Shown: piece by piece, positions 31,798 through 43,416 of the stretch
Layout: the number at the start of each line of letters is the position of its first letter
Position numbering within the stretch: position 1 is the first letter of the stretch
From: Furcasterigmium furcatum
Lineage: Eukaryota > Ascomycota > Sordariomycetes > Glomerellales > Plectosphaerellaceae
Reading direction: 5' to 3'
Assembly: GCA_001599815.1 (NCBI GenBank)
Contig: BCIA01000001.1
Coordinates: 2,794,934-2,858,933 of the forward strand
DNA length: 64,000 nt
Position numbers and translations under genes: made by a program
The notes under the pieces: generated by a model
The model's database searches: none
What the model saw: only the letters and a program-made list of their open reading frames with translations
Told to the model about the DNA's origin: nothing

Positions 31798-32287
31798 GTT
31801 ACGCTTTCAGGCGTATCTTTCGAAATCTGAACAGGGTCAACTTTCTCACTGCTCGTGCAGGGCGAGCGACGGTCTCTCCAATGATACAAAATGTTCCTCA
31901 CGATTCGACCGACATCAACGTACACTTGCGGTGCCAACAGCTCATCGAGAAAGGTGATCAAAAGCGGACGGCATTGCATGTATAAGGGGCGCCAAGGTGG
32001 TCAGATAAAAGCTGCGATCAACGTCCCAAGAGTCTCTCCACGCTGTCCCATCTCCCTCAAAGATACCCAGTTTAAGAAAAATGCGCCCAAGGACTATCTC
32101 GATGAACAGCCCGTCAAAAATGTGTCCCTGGAAACCCCTCCAAGGCTCACTCCAAAGATTCCTCCCGACCTCCGAAACGGGGTGCCAAAGACATTGGCTG
32201 TGATGTGGTGCCTGTCCTAGATCGGCAGATGGATATGGTGCCACTGTTGGTAGTCTTCAGTTGAGCCCATGAGTTCCTGCCTGGGTC
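31798..32287. other. Convergent 3' spacer
   Basis: Between the 3' ends of ISY1 (+) and the small membrane protein (-). Only short frames; probably 3' untranslated sequence of both. Confidence 0.5.
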
Positions 32288-32746
32288 TCAGTTGCTGATT
32301 GTATAGTCCGCCTTGCGAGCACTCGAGGCGGGAAAACGGGGGTTGGTATCTTCAATCGTCAGTGCTGGGGCAAGCCCAGAAGGAGGGGTCAGCAACGCAC
32401 CTGGTGTCTTTCGGGATAAACGTGGTTTGTAGAAGAGCTGCGAGACCGAGAGAATTCCAGCGCGCTTGACGGGCTTGGGAGCAGTGGGAACATTCTCCAA
32501 AGGCTCCCCGTCACATGAGGGCGGGTTGTCCTTGTGGTCTTGGGGGAACTCGCCCAGCTCAGTGTCTTGGAGCTGACGTGCCTGAAGCCTCTGGGCTTTG
32601 CGGTTGCGGTACAAGAATATGGTGATGACGAGGGCAAAGAACGCCGTCACGGTGCCGACGATGACGCCAATTTCGACGGGGGACAGCGCATGGTGGGCGC
32701 TGGGGATGGTTTCGTCGGGGCGGGAGTCACCGTGGTAGAAGGACAT
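32288..32746 (-). CDS. Small single-pass membrane protein
   Basis: Predicted 152 residues in one exon, not recognised. Residues ~1-22 are polar. A single membrane helix covers ~23-45 (VEIGVIVGTVTAFFALVITIF), followed at once by the basic YRNRKAQR, so the longer C-terminal part is probably cytosolic. The tail is polar and Pro/Ser-rich with no known domain. The ATG chosen (32746) leaves a short luminal or outside N-terminus; an upstream ATG at 32830 in the same frame would add 28 residues of no special character. Layout resembles the short single-TM fungal membrane proteins with Ser/Pro-rich tails, but no family can be named. Confidence 0.65.
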   Translation of the reverse strand: MSFYHGDSRPDETIPSAHHALSPVEIGVIVGTVTAFFALVITIFLYRNRKAQRLQARQLQDTELGEFPQDHKDNPPSCDGEPLENVPTAPKPVKRAGILSVSQLFYKPRLSRKTPGALLTPPSGLAPALTIEDTNPRFPASSARKADYTISN

Positions 32747-34475
32747 TTCGAGAGACTTTGGTGGGAACCCGATTTGTTTGCGCGGGACTGACTGGAAATC
32801 CAGAGAGAACGGCTCGAAAGAGGCAAACAAATCGGTACTGGGGGTAGGTGGTTGAAAGATGGCTGGCGAAGTTGGTTTGAGGAGAAATCAAATCTCAGAC
32901 GAGGGATCAAGAGAAAAGGGCGCCTTGAAGTGAATGGGAAGGCACGTATGTACCCGAGAACATTCAAGTAGAGTGCAAGTGCGTACACTCCCCCAAGTCC
33001 AATGCGCTTTCTTCGCAACCTCGAACCTTGTGAAGGAAAGTGAAAGTCCATAGCTCCTTCTCCTTGGTCATCCAATATTTTGGTAATGTTCTCGGGCCCA
33101 TATCTCCTCCATTCTGAGGACCAACATATCGTCTTCACCATGCCCGAGATACACCATCGCCCGCTCCCATTGACATCGAGTGTCAACCAAGGACCTCCAA
33201 AGCCCCCCGAGTCCCCCGTGCGCACATAAGATCTCACCTTCCTGGACGACATATCACCACGCGCAACGATCCACAGCCAACGGTCGAGGGGTCGTACCGG
33301 CATACAAGGAGCGTACCATGCTTTTCCCCCGTCGAATCGTCGTCGATGTGTCTCCCGTCACAGTGGCTTCATGAACCTCTATACGTCCCATGTAAGACAA
33401 TTGGTCGCCTCTGTGTTGCACCAGACGCGTCCCGGCAGATCTGGTCCGACACGCCAATGTCTTGCTTCGGCGATGGTCGGAAGTCCCGTTACAGCTCGGC
33501 CATCTTGACGTCTGGTTTGTGTCTTCCTGTTGTTTCCTTAGCCGAGAGCTCATTTTGATATCTTGTCTCTGGTGTCTCGGGTCCGTGGCCGGCGCTCAAC
33601 CGGAGGACTTCAGCTGGAGCAGACACCCCCATGCATGCTTCAAGGTAAACCACCCACCGGATCTTGACAGAAACATGAAGGTCTGGGTGATGGCATCGAT
33701 GCTGGTGCAAGTATGCCGCCTCGCAGCGGTGTAACATAGGTGGAATCGCGATCCAGCATGCCTGGACTGGCCGCTCAGATCTCAAGGCTCGCCCTTCTCT
33801 TAAAATTCACCTGCTGGGTAACAAGTGCACCACGCCTGCCACACTCTTTTTCTATGAGCCTCGGTCTCATTCGTGGCGACTCGTACACCGATGTGTGGTG
33901 TTGTAGGATACGCCTCCGGCGGTGAGGCCGTCACGGGATCATTGGTGACGGACGTCGAGTCTCCCACCACAATGCTGCCGGTGGAGGATACACAGAGAAG
34001 GCTTCCCGTTGCTGGTGTTGTCGTGCCCTGCCTCAAATGACACTGTCGTGCAATGGCTCTCTCATGTCTTGTTCAAGCGATGCGCTGCAGACCGGCTGTT
34101 GGTCAGTAAGGCTCTATACGCCAGAGGGATTCAACACGCAGACCACTCTCGAAGGAGGACTTCCTGGGACCACTGTGCTGTCACAAGGATTCATCCGACT
34201 TCGAGTCGGTACAAGATATGTGCCGGTCTTGGACGGGGAGAGAACGGGATGGTAGATGGATGAACTGTGTCCGCATTCAATAAGCAATCTGGGGAAACCC
34301 GAGCCAACCAACCCATCAGATGAAAATAAATCATCCAAAAGCGCGCCCATCCTCCAACGCCGGGGCATGCAGTCCTGTCTGAACCTGCCATGCTGTCCTC
34401 AAACAATAACTGAAACAAAAAGGGCCGCTAATCATGAGGAAGGGAATATCTGTCATGTCAGAAGGCTCATCATTA
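32747..34475. other. 1.7-kb stretch without a supported gene
   Basis: Begins with the promoter of the membrane protein. Two facing frames, 33800-34036 (-) and 34037-34255 (+), read as Ser/Thr-rich and mixed protein but have no splice or start context. I cannot support a gene. Confidence 0.4.
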
Positions 34476-35866
34476 TCAACGCGGGTTCCCTTTCGGGATG
34501 TAGCGACTCTTAAACGCCTGGCTGATGCTGAATCTGCTCCCCATGGCACCATCTTGCATCTTGCTAGCAAGGGCCTCTTCCAGCGCGGATTGCGTCACGG
34601 AGGCATCTGTGTAGCTGTCAGATGGAACGACCGAAAACCAATATGATGAATAACTTACCATCCAGATCACTAAAGCTGCTGCCCATGCTGGGGGTGCCGT
34701 CACTGCCCTCTCGCCTCCCTGCCAGCTCTGTAGTCCGCCGGGGGGACAAGGGGCCTTGTGGTCGTCTCTCTGCACCCGCTGAAGCACCCGCAGGCTTCGA
34801 AGCAAAGGCCGGCGAGCTGGGAACGGACGAATCCGAAGTCTCAGATCGGTGGATGGCCTTGTCTTTACCCTTCAGCCCACTCCGACGGGGGGCGGCTCTG
34901 TGCTCTTCCCGCAGCGTGGAGGTCATGTCGGACTGGCCAGAACTGGCGCCTGCAGCGACGTTCTGTCGCGGTGCAAAGGCAGGCTCGGTATCAGTCTCCT
35001 CCTCATCGTCCCCGAAGTCGCTGGGGCCATCGACTGCAGGGCGTTGCTGCTGGAATCGTGGCGGCCGGCGGATGATTCGGCTCTGGGCGGGGAGGGACTC
35101 GGAGTCGGACGACTCGTATGAGTCCGACTCTCGCGTAGGGGAAGACAGATCAGGGCTTCTCGGTGTTGTCTCGATGGGGAGAGAGGACAGTCGGCGGCGT
35201 GCGTTCGGTCCGTCGCGGAGGGACCCCTTGCCGAAGCGAGGGGAAGCGGCACCGCCCGCGGGAACGGCGGTGCCGGAGGATGCGTTGCGGGAGATGTTAG
35301 GCCGCAGTGATGTATTTATGGGCGTCGGAGGGCCAGCACTCCCGGGGAGAGGGGAGTCCCGCCTGATCGAGAGGGCAGACGTCGTGCGGGCGTGGCCGGT
35401 GCCAGGCTCGGCACCGGGTACGGGGGACGGCGCAGAGGAGCCCTTCGCAGCAGCCGTGGCTTTCCTCACTTGCGCACGCAGCTGGGAATGGTGGCGCTCG
35501 GTAAGATATGCAACTTGTTGGAGGAGAAATGGAACCGTGACGTCGAAGCGCGAGGCCCTGTGTTGGGGGATCAATCATGGGATCGGGTGGCTGTCGGCAG
35601 AAGACTTACAGATCGATCCCTACGGCAGCCAGTTAGCAACGTCATATCTACCGTACGAGTGCTTCACTTACAATCTATCTCCGTCTTGGCGGCCCCGGAA
35701 AGGATGCTCCAGAGCTCATCGTCCTTCGAGGCATCCCAGGAGATCTGGGTTCATTAGCTTAGAGCAGGGCGGACTGAAAGAAGAGAGCTACCGGAGGCGG
35801 GTCGACAAAGTCACCCCGTGGAATGGGCAGCCGTATATACACGGTGAAGTTAGGCTCTGCCATCAT
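34476..35866 (-). CDS. ATG29: Autophagy-related protein 29
   Basis: Five exons: 35866-35792, 35744-35672, 35619-35610, 35557-34659, 34606-34476; 395 residues. The N-terminal Atg29 domain reads FTVYIRLPIPRGDFVDPPP, SWDASKDDELWSILSG, then FDVTVPFLLQQVAYLTERH. Exon 3 is only 10 nt, completing a Trp codon and adding Ile-Asp plus two bases of Leu; both flanking introns are 52 bp with GTAAGT donors, and frame is kept only with this microexon. The middle (~110-350) is a long Ser/Pro/Arg-rich disordered region with acidic DDEEETDTEPAF. The last exon carries a conserved tail ALEEALASKMQD...SRFSISQAFKSRYIPK. Atg29 binds Atg17 and Atg31 to scaffold the phagophore assembly site. Confidence 0.93.
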
Positions 35867-36055
35867 GAAAGCGGTCGCGCAGTCATAGTGGCTTCTGCGG
35901 GGTGGGTTGATGATGAAGTCGACGACGGCGATGCAACAGCTGTCGGAGATCCCAGGCCGACCGCCAAGGTACGAATGCGGGAGCTCTTATCAGATAACAA
36001 TGAAGGTGGGGCAGACTGCGTGACATAAGCCGGCTTTTCCAATCATTTGACATGA

Positions 36056-36143
36056 TCCGGAATGGTGTAATGGTCAACATTTGTCGCTCTCATCCCAAGA
36101 TGACGGCGCCGACAGGCTCGGGGTTCAATTCCCCGTTCCGGAA
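36056..36143 (+). tRNA. tRNA-Glu(CTC) with 16-nt intron
   Basis: The acceptor stem TCCGGAA pairs with TTCCGGA, with discriminator A. The anticodon stem TGTCG/CGACA is perfect. The anticodon loop is C-T-CTC-A with the intron (36093-36108) inserted after position 37, the canonical site, then C. Anticodon CTC is at 36089-36091. The T arm has GGTTCAATTCC. Without the intron the tRNA is 72 nt, normal for fungal tRNA-Glu. It lies 190 bp upstream of the ATG29 start codon, transcribed away from it. Confidence 0.95.
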
Positions 36144-36145
36144 TC

Positions 36146-36150
36146 TTTTT
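36146..36150 (+). terminator. RNA polymerase III terminator
   Basis: A run of five T residues starting 3 nt after the tRNA discriminator base. Confidence 0.85.
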
Positions 36151-36735
36151 GTCGTCTCGCCCGACCTTAATTAACCCCTTTTTCCTACCATGATTGACGA
36201 TCTAGTGACTCTTTTTTCTTTTCGACAAATATGAAAACATCTTTGTGAAACAGACGGACAGGTAGCGTTCCCTCCTCATTCTGCGTCTTCCCAGCTTTGG
36301 ACCTCCCACGCTCCGATCTAGCTCTTGACTACAAACAAGTCGTATGTCATTCCGCGTGACAGGCAGAGGCGTGGAGCCGCCGCCATTATTTCCTGAGAGC
36401 CCTCCCTCTGGCCGTCCTGCTACTTCTCACAAGACTACAGTGCCACATGGGCTACAGTGGCCGAGTCTCGAGGGGTTAAGCGGTGCTGTTCCATCCCATC
36501 AGGCATGACCTCGTCAGCGCCAGAGGCTCTGAACATGTCTCATCATTTCACACATCTTATGGAATGCGTCAACCAAAAGGAGTCTCCAATTATGTAGGCA
36601 AAGGAACTCCCGATACCTAACTAAGCTCAATGTGTTTTCTCCCTCCGTGCCAATTTCATTGGAGAATAGAAACAAGCAGGAGTGAATTCATATCAGCATT
36701 CAAAGATCTCGCGCCTCACATTTCAACCCCCAGAC
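36151..36735. other. Spacer between tRNA and DUF1295 gene
   Basis: No open frame of note. The right part is probably the 3' untranslated region of the minus-strand gene to the right. Confidence 0.5.
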
Positions 36736-38027
36736 TCAGCCGTATATGAGAGTCCTCACACCCCGCTCGAGGAGGACGCCACCCACGCCCGCAGCAACGC
36801 AGGTCCAGGTCCACTTGTTCTTGATCTCATCAAGAGCAGGCCAGAAACTGTTCTTTTCCTGCTTGTACTCCTGGAACTCCTGCTCCTTCTGGGTCTGGTG
36901 TCGGACCTCCTTCGAGGCCTCCTTGTCCCTATCATCGCCGATGAGGCGGAGGAAGAGGTAGTTGAAAGCAGGTCCGAGAAGCGCAATAGGGTGCAGCAGT
37001 CCGGACCCGAGGAGGAGAAGGGGAAAAGACGCATGGATGAGGGCGTCTCCGAGATAGCTACGAGAATGTCAGCGATGAGGACTGGGCCTCGGATTTCAGG
37101 GGGGGCTCACTTGGGATGCCTGACAATGCTCCAGACACCCTCGCGGTTCACGGCACCGCCGTGCCTCTCCTTGTGCCACTCGAGTTGAGCGTCGGCGAGG
37201 ATCTCAAGCGCGAATCCCGACGAAAACAGGAAGATGGCAACATCGTGGAAGATGGGGTAGCTATCCATCTGCGTCGCAGCGAAGGGGCTCTCGGCGCCGA
37301 CCCGGAACGCGAATGTGAACGGCAGAGAGACGAGTGTCTGCGCGACAGCCTCGGGGAGGAACATTCTCAAGAATGCGTTGTTCCAGAACTCGGGGTCTTT
37401 CTTCTCCGCATCGTAGCGCGGGTCATCGCGTCCGCGGCGGACGCTCCGGGTGACCATGTGGGAGAACAGCCTGAGACCCCACGCGGACACGCCCATGAGC
37501 AGCAACATTTCGGTGTAGCCAAGGGTGTTCCAGGCTTCGCGGATCGAGAGGCCGTCGTAGTAGACATGGGTGCCGATGGCACTCCACCAGGCGTTGGCGG
37601 TCATACCGGCGGGCCAGAGCCAGTCCTTGCCTTCAATGCGGTCGGCGTGCCGAGAAAGGCCATATGCGACCGCAGAGAGGCCGGCATGGAAGCCAAAGGC
37701 CGGGAGAACAGCATGCTGTAGAAGCCCAACAGCCGTGGCGTTGATCGGTTTGGCAGCACTGGATCTCTCAAAATGCGACCCGAACCTGTCCTGCTCGGCG
37801 CCTGATGTCCGGGGCAGCTTCTCGTTGAGCTTCTTGAGGGGGATCGACTTTCCGCCGAACCATCTCTCATAGCGATCCTGTTCAGCACCCGACGTCTTGG
37901 GCAGCTTGTCAGAAATGTCACTCGCTGACGGCAGCTTGAGGCCGCTGAAATGGCCGGCCCATCGATCTTGTTCAGCGCCAGAGACGCCGATGGGGTCACC
38001 ACCAGGGGGACGTCCTTGTTCGGCCAT
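36736..38027 (-). CDS. DUF1295 membrane protein with SGAEQDR repeats
   Basis: Exons 38027-37111 and 37057-36736 (53-bp intron, phase 2) predict 412 residues. Residues 16-90 hold three ~30-residue repeats, each starting SGAEQDR and the first two ending in KLP(K/R)T. The rest is a multi-pass membrane protein (six or so hydrophobic segments from ~100) of the DUF1295 / steroid 5-alpha-reductase-like group: EGVWSIVRHPNYLGDALI is its hallmark C-terminal motif, split by the intron at RHPN. A late KNKWTWTCVAAGVGGVLLERG helix ends the protein. The family is thought to bind NADPH and a lipid-like substrate in the ER membrane, but the reaction for this branch is unknown. The repeats probably face the cytosol and may be a binding platform; that is inference. 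Confidence 0.82.
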
Positions 38028-38446
38028 TTGATTTGATTACCCAGGGAATGATGAATGGAGGTGACGAGTCTGGGAGGTTGGGATTTACTCCGAAAGCGAG
38101 ACTCGGGCTCTTTTTATTGGGGGAGGTGGTCGTTGCATTCGGTGATCCATCACGTCGTCATGATATCATCAGCAGTCAGGTACGAGATCATCGTGCTGAC
38201 TGGTTGACTGGGTAGGTTCTGTTTCCCCGCGATCCTCCACCTTTAGCATTCCGTTTGAAAGGGGAGGCTTGTACATTCCCCGCGCGTCCCCATTGTCCTA
38301 ACCCCCTCCCAACATGCACTGAGAATGGTTGCAGTGGTGACGATGATGAGGAACAGCGAGCGGATTTCAGACAAGGCACACTAACGCCAACGTCCCAGTA
38401 TGTTCTAACTCCGTATGACCGTGTATGATAAACACCCCCATGCAGC
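38028..38446. other. Spacer between DUF1295 and GH76 genes
   Basis: Promoter of the DUF1295 gene and 3' region of the GH76 gene. No supported gene. Confidence 0.5.
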
Positions 38447-40354
38447 TTAACCGCTGCCCCGGCTTGCTCTGTTCACCTTCCTCGGACCATCCTCTGCAGC
38501 CGCGATGGAGCTGCCGGGACTTAGTGAACTCGTACCACTCCCGCTCGCACCACTGATTTCTCTCTCGGCGATGCTTGGGTGCTTGCCCTGGTCGTCGGCC
38601 CCCTTGAACCCCAGTGCCCGACGGCTGTTGAGCTGCTTCTGCTTGGTGGGCGGGGGAACAGCGAGACCAGGACCGATCCTCGGCGACTCTTCGTCAGTTG
38701 CCGAGGTCTGCTCCGGAGACTTCCCCTTCTCGTTCGCATCAGCCTTAGGATCGCGGCCCTTGAGGAGGGCGACAAGCCCGCCACCACTGGCGAGAGAGCT
38801 GCGGAAATCAAAGAAGCGCTCTTTCAGAGGCTTCTCTGAAGTCTCGTCCATGAACATCCAGATGATTATTGTGATGTAGCCGACAATGACGACGATTGTC
38901 AGAATCGCGGCGCCGGCAACGTCACCAGCGGTCAACTCGGGGAACTGAGTCCCCTCGGGCTCGGTTAGGCCCATTCCTGCGCCGCCCGCTGAAGGATCGC
39001 CCTTGCTAGTGCCACCCGTCTTCGAGGTCACGGCGTCCTTGGAGTTGCCCACGAGATTGCTGAGGACGGCTTGCATCGCGGCCATCTGCTGTCCCACGCC
39101 CTCGGTGCCATCCCAGGTGCCATTTTCGGTCCATTTGAGGCCACACATGCGGCCGTTGTTCCCGCCCGTGCACTGCTGAGCGGCTGCCACTGAGCTTGGC
39201 CTCAGTTTTGTCATGATCCGCTCCGTCAGGAAAGGCGCCCAGCGGGTGGTTGCGGCGAGCCAGCGGCTCATGTATGCTTTGAAGGATTTTTGGTCGGTGT
39301 TACACAGCTCGACGGTCTCGCAAGCTACCTCTTGCATGATGTTGCGCTCGGGGCCGACGAAGAAGACATCCGAGGCGTTGACAAGACCTTCGAGTCGCCC
39401 CTTCCACACGTCGGAGCCTGTAAGGTTATACATGGCGGAGGCGCCGTTGATGAAGACGCCAGAGTTGTATGACCATTGATATGGGACAATATTGGTGCAA
39501 TTGGTGGTGAGGTGGGCACCGTCGAAGCATCGGTACTTGTCGTCGATGAAACCCACTGCCTTGGTCCAGTCCCATGTCTTCTCAGCCCAGTCCGCATACG
39601 AGGAGTTGCCGGTGTAGAGGGCGAGACGGGCGGCGAGGGCGAAGAAGCAGCCCTGGGAGATGGTGTTCTTGTAATCGTAGCCCTTGTTCCAGGTGAAAAT
39701 CTGCCATCGCAAACCGCCATTGCAATGCTGGTTATCCCAGCGGGCGGCCTGGGTGTTGAAGACGCCTTGCGCGAGGCCGAGATACTGGGGTTGGTTGGAG
39801 GGCGGGTTGGGGAAGTTCTGCTCGGCGGCTGACATGACAGCGAGACCCCAAAAGCCCTGGTCATCGTTTCCTTCGGTTAGGGTCTGGTTTTCGGGCATGT
39901 AGGCGTTGTCGTTGCCGATCTGGTGCATCAGGGCTTGGATGACCACGTCATTCCACTTTCCGTCGCCGGTGTAGTACCAGTAGTCGATCATGGCACCCAT
40001 GAGCGCGCCGGCCTCCCACCCTAGAAGGAGAACGACAGTGAGACAACTGAAAGAGTATCGCATGTATCAAAGATGACGTACAGTAATATGGATCAGGGAG
40101 AAGGCCAGGAGTACCCCCAGGCTGATCTCCCGTGTAGAGTCCCATCAGGTCCTCGGCGAGGGACCGGGCGATGGTCTTCACGGAGCCTTGCAAGGTCAGT
40201 CAGTGCCAATGCACGGCCAATTGGTGCCAAAGAGCTTACTTTCTGAACTCGGGTCCAAATCATAGCCATGAGCCAACTGATTGAATGCCGCCAGAAGAAC
40301 GGTGAGGCATCTGGCGAACGTCCATCGTGGTATTGTTGGGCTACTCGTCGTCAT
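38447..40354 (-). CDS. GH76 alpha-1,6-mannanase, membrane-anchored
   Basis: Exons 40354-40240, 40186-40082 and 40020-38447 (introns 53 and 61 bp) predict 597 residues. Residues ~1-30 are a signal peptide. The GH76 domain (~40-440) has ARSLAEDLMGLYTG, YYWWEAGALMGAMIDYWYYT and the catalytic pair Asp126-Asp127 in EGNDDQGFWG; DFG5/DCW1-type enzymes of this family act on mannan of GPI anchors and link GPI proteins to the cell wall. Six or more NxS/T sites fit secretion. Unlike the yeast enzymes, which end in a GPI signal, this one has a membrane helix (AGAAILTIVVIVGYITIIIW) followed by a ~150-residue polar cytosolic tail rich in Ser, Lys and Pro, a layout known in filamentous fungi. The Trp-Trp codon junction confirms intron 2. 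Confidence 0.92.
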
Positions 40355-43300
40355 GCTGCTGCAAGTCCGGGCGCCGAAAAGGGAAATGTCAAGCTTTGTG
40401 ACAGGCTGGGGGGTTGCGGGACCGCCAAGAATTTGACTCTTGGCGAAGGATGCGTCGAGCAGCTACGTATCTAGGTACGGGGAGGACAACATAGGAGCTG
40501 GGGAAACGAGCGACCCCAGGGGTAAAAGATGATCAGAGAGATGGCGAAGAAAGGCAATGGCTGGGCCTGGCGAAGAAAACCGTGAAGATCGGGAAGAAAC
40601 GAGAGAATGGGTGGTCGGCGATGGACAGAAGGCGTCGAGGCTGGATGACGGGGACGACTAAGTAGTGCCAGTCCCATTGACTTTGGAAAAGTCCACAATG
40701 ACGGGACACTACGCCTCGTCCTCGGGTGATGGGGTGGATGGAGAGCCACAGTCGGGTCCGGATGTGCCCATTGGCGACGCCCAGGTGCAGACTCGGGCTG
40801 GGGCTTGCATGGGAATTGGGGAAAGGGCCGGTCTGTGAAGGAGGTAGACTGACTTGTTTGACTCGGATGAGTGGGAACACGAGTACCTTACTGATAGAGG
40901 TAAGGAAGCAGCTACTAAGAACTGTCCCGTTGCTTGGTGGTCCAGTGCTGGCGCGGAGTTGCGCCATCCTTTTCTCTTTCCCCGACCCTCCTTTTCGCTA
41001 GGGTACCTCTTTCCCGAAGGTAGTCCCTCGTCCCTCCAACCTAGCGGTCGCCTCCACTGCTGCCAACCTAATGAAGCTTCTTTTAATTGGAGATGAAGGT
41101 TCTTCCAAAGTGTGAGATCGAGATTAGCCCAGGGAGGCAGGTACCATGGGGCGAACTCTGGATCCCAGTGTCCTTGACAGATGGAACCTTCAGTCCTGTC
41201 GTCATGGTGCAACTCGGGGGACTAGGTCTCAATGAAGTCTTCTGTGCCCGGTATATCGAAGAAGCACTTGCTGAATTACATGATCGCCAACGCAATACGA
41301 GGTTGGAGGGATGGATTGCGGATACCCGCCCTGGACACGAAAATCGAAATCAAGGAAAGAAGCACAGTCTACGGAGCAGTAGACGAGTCGAGATGGGTTT
41401 GACGAATGTCCATGGACAACTCGAGCCGTGCTATCCGGGCCAGTGACGACGAATTTGATGGATCCAAGCCGGGAACTCCATGTGGCATGACCGGCCGACT
41501 AACCCGAACCGGAGGCGGCTCAATCGATGTCATGCCACGGCGTCGATCAATGCGTGGGGAAATCTGCCGAGATGCATCATATCTGCGTGGAATTACTTGC
41601 CGCTGAGGTGATCCGCGGGCATGAACGTCTCCTCACCATGTTCGTCAAGACGCCCTTGTGCCACGATGTACAAATTGCTCATCAGCGGGTCGGGCGCAAG
41701 GAGGGAGGCGGTACGGGGCCAGTAGAGGTGTAGAGGGCGCATCAAGACACAGAACTCCTCGGACGCGTCGATGGTCGAGCATACGTCAGCCCCACGACGT
41801 ACTCCTGACGAATTTCGGTCGTGTCGGAGAGCATCGCGATGCCGATGGGTTGAACACATTCAATGGCGAGGGATTTGGCCACGGCTGATGCGAGGCCAAG
41901 CCTGCGTTCCAGCTCCGGACCGTAGCAGGCTTTTTGTGACGGGTGCCTAGGTGGTTTGTTGCCCCTGGTGTTTCTTTGTCATAACATGTGTGCCGCTCGA
42001 GCTGTATCTTGATGCTGGCGATCGTAATGGCCGAGAGCTGAGACGTGCCCGCAGGTATCGAGCCAGGCTTCGTCATGGGCGGCGAGAGATATGCAGCTGA
42101 TGGCCGACACAGCTCAGAATGAAATTGCCTATCCTGTTAAAGGATAAGTTGGGTCGAGGAGTCTGTGTACCCGAAGAGAAGCCTTCAACATCTGTCTGCG
42201 TGGACTCTCCGTCCGGTCCGGTGAACCGCCGGCGACCCGACGGAGTCTCTGTCCCCACCCGGGATTCCAGGGGCGGACCGGACGCGGGGGACCGTCCTCT
42301 CATCATCCCGTCCTTTCTGTGCGCCGTGAATCACCGGTAGTGCGCTGGTTAAAGAATAGCCTTGTAGCTCTGTATCTTGAGATACCTTGGGTCAACAGCC
42401 AATTGGCCAGAGTGACAGACCTCGTGTTGCTACTCCTGGCGGTTTTGAATCAAAAACCACTAGCTATACCAGCTGGCTCTGTGCCTTCTTCGATCCATGG
42501 CATCGGTTCTCAGTGAGAGCCAATGCATCTGCCGAAATTGCAGAGAGCAGGCCATCGCCTCATCGCCGGCGGTCGTCGCAGAAGGTTGGGTTCCAGGTCC
42601 CAGACAACCAGGGTCCATATTCCCGCAGGCTGAGACTGGGACACCATTTTTGGACCGGGCTGAGCCCAGCCATGAATGCTCCAGCCACTCGGAGACTTGA
42701 CATCACGTGCCAATTGCCAGGCGGCTGCGCCCACGTGGATTACGTCAGGCAGACGCGGCTCGCTTTCCCAGACCATCGGTTTCATTGACTGGGGGCCAGC
42801 TCTCGGAAACAAAGCGAAAGAGCCCTTTTGAAGTCGCCTCTCTGGAGGAAGCCTGGTGGTAATCCGTCTGTAAACACGAAGCGCATGATGAACTAGACTC
42901 AGATCTGTCTCATCAGCAACGAGGAAGCAGGATCAGCAAAAGAAAATGGCCCGGGGATCCCTCATCAGCTGTCACCGGGCCAAAAGTGAACCCCTTCGCA
43001 CCACGACTGGGGATGACCATCATGAAGGCCCCTCATTGGCCGGATGCAACCTCTACGAGTGGCCGTGCAGCGGTCCCCAGCCTGAGGAGGAATTCGTTTC
43101 GGAGGGTCCCTCGCCTCTCTGCTCTCTGTCTCACGTAACCAGCCTGCAACGTGCGCCTCTTCATCTCTCCATCCACCTTGTCGTCCCGACCTCCTCGCAT
43201 CCAACTCTCCTTCTTCCAACTCTCCATCCTCCTACCTCCCACCCACCACGACCAACTCCGCGCTACCATTTTTTATCGTCGCCATCGACAAATAGCCCGT

Positions 43301-43416
43301 TTCTGTTGATCCCCGATCCGGAACTTTGACAGCCTGATCGGTTTGCGACCGCCCGACGTTCAGTCTCCCAGACGCCACGCAAGCACCTATCCGCCCACAC
43401 CATCACCACAGCGACC
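40355..43416. other. 3.1-kb intergenic stretch
   Basis: The longest frames are 167 codons at 40709-41212 (-) and 119 codons at 41087-41446 (+). They overlap and each reads as plausible protein over part of its length, but neither has intron, domain or start context. A GGTTTTGAATC hairpin near 42445 resembles a tRNA T arm but has no partner arms. From about 42950 the sequence is the promoter and long pyrimidine-rich leader of the SNARE gene. Confidence 0.45.

Noticed and set aside
34622..36028. 468-codon plus-strand ORF opposite ATG29
   Set aside because: Antisense shadow that reads through ATG29 exons and introns; no domain.
42410..42480. tRNA-like GGTTTTGAATC hairpin
   Set aside because: A simple hairpin without the other tRNA arms or a pol III terminator at the right distance.
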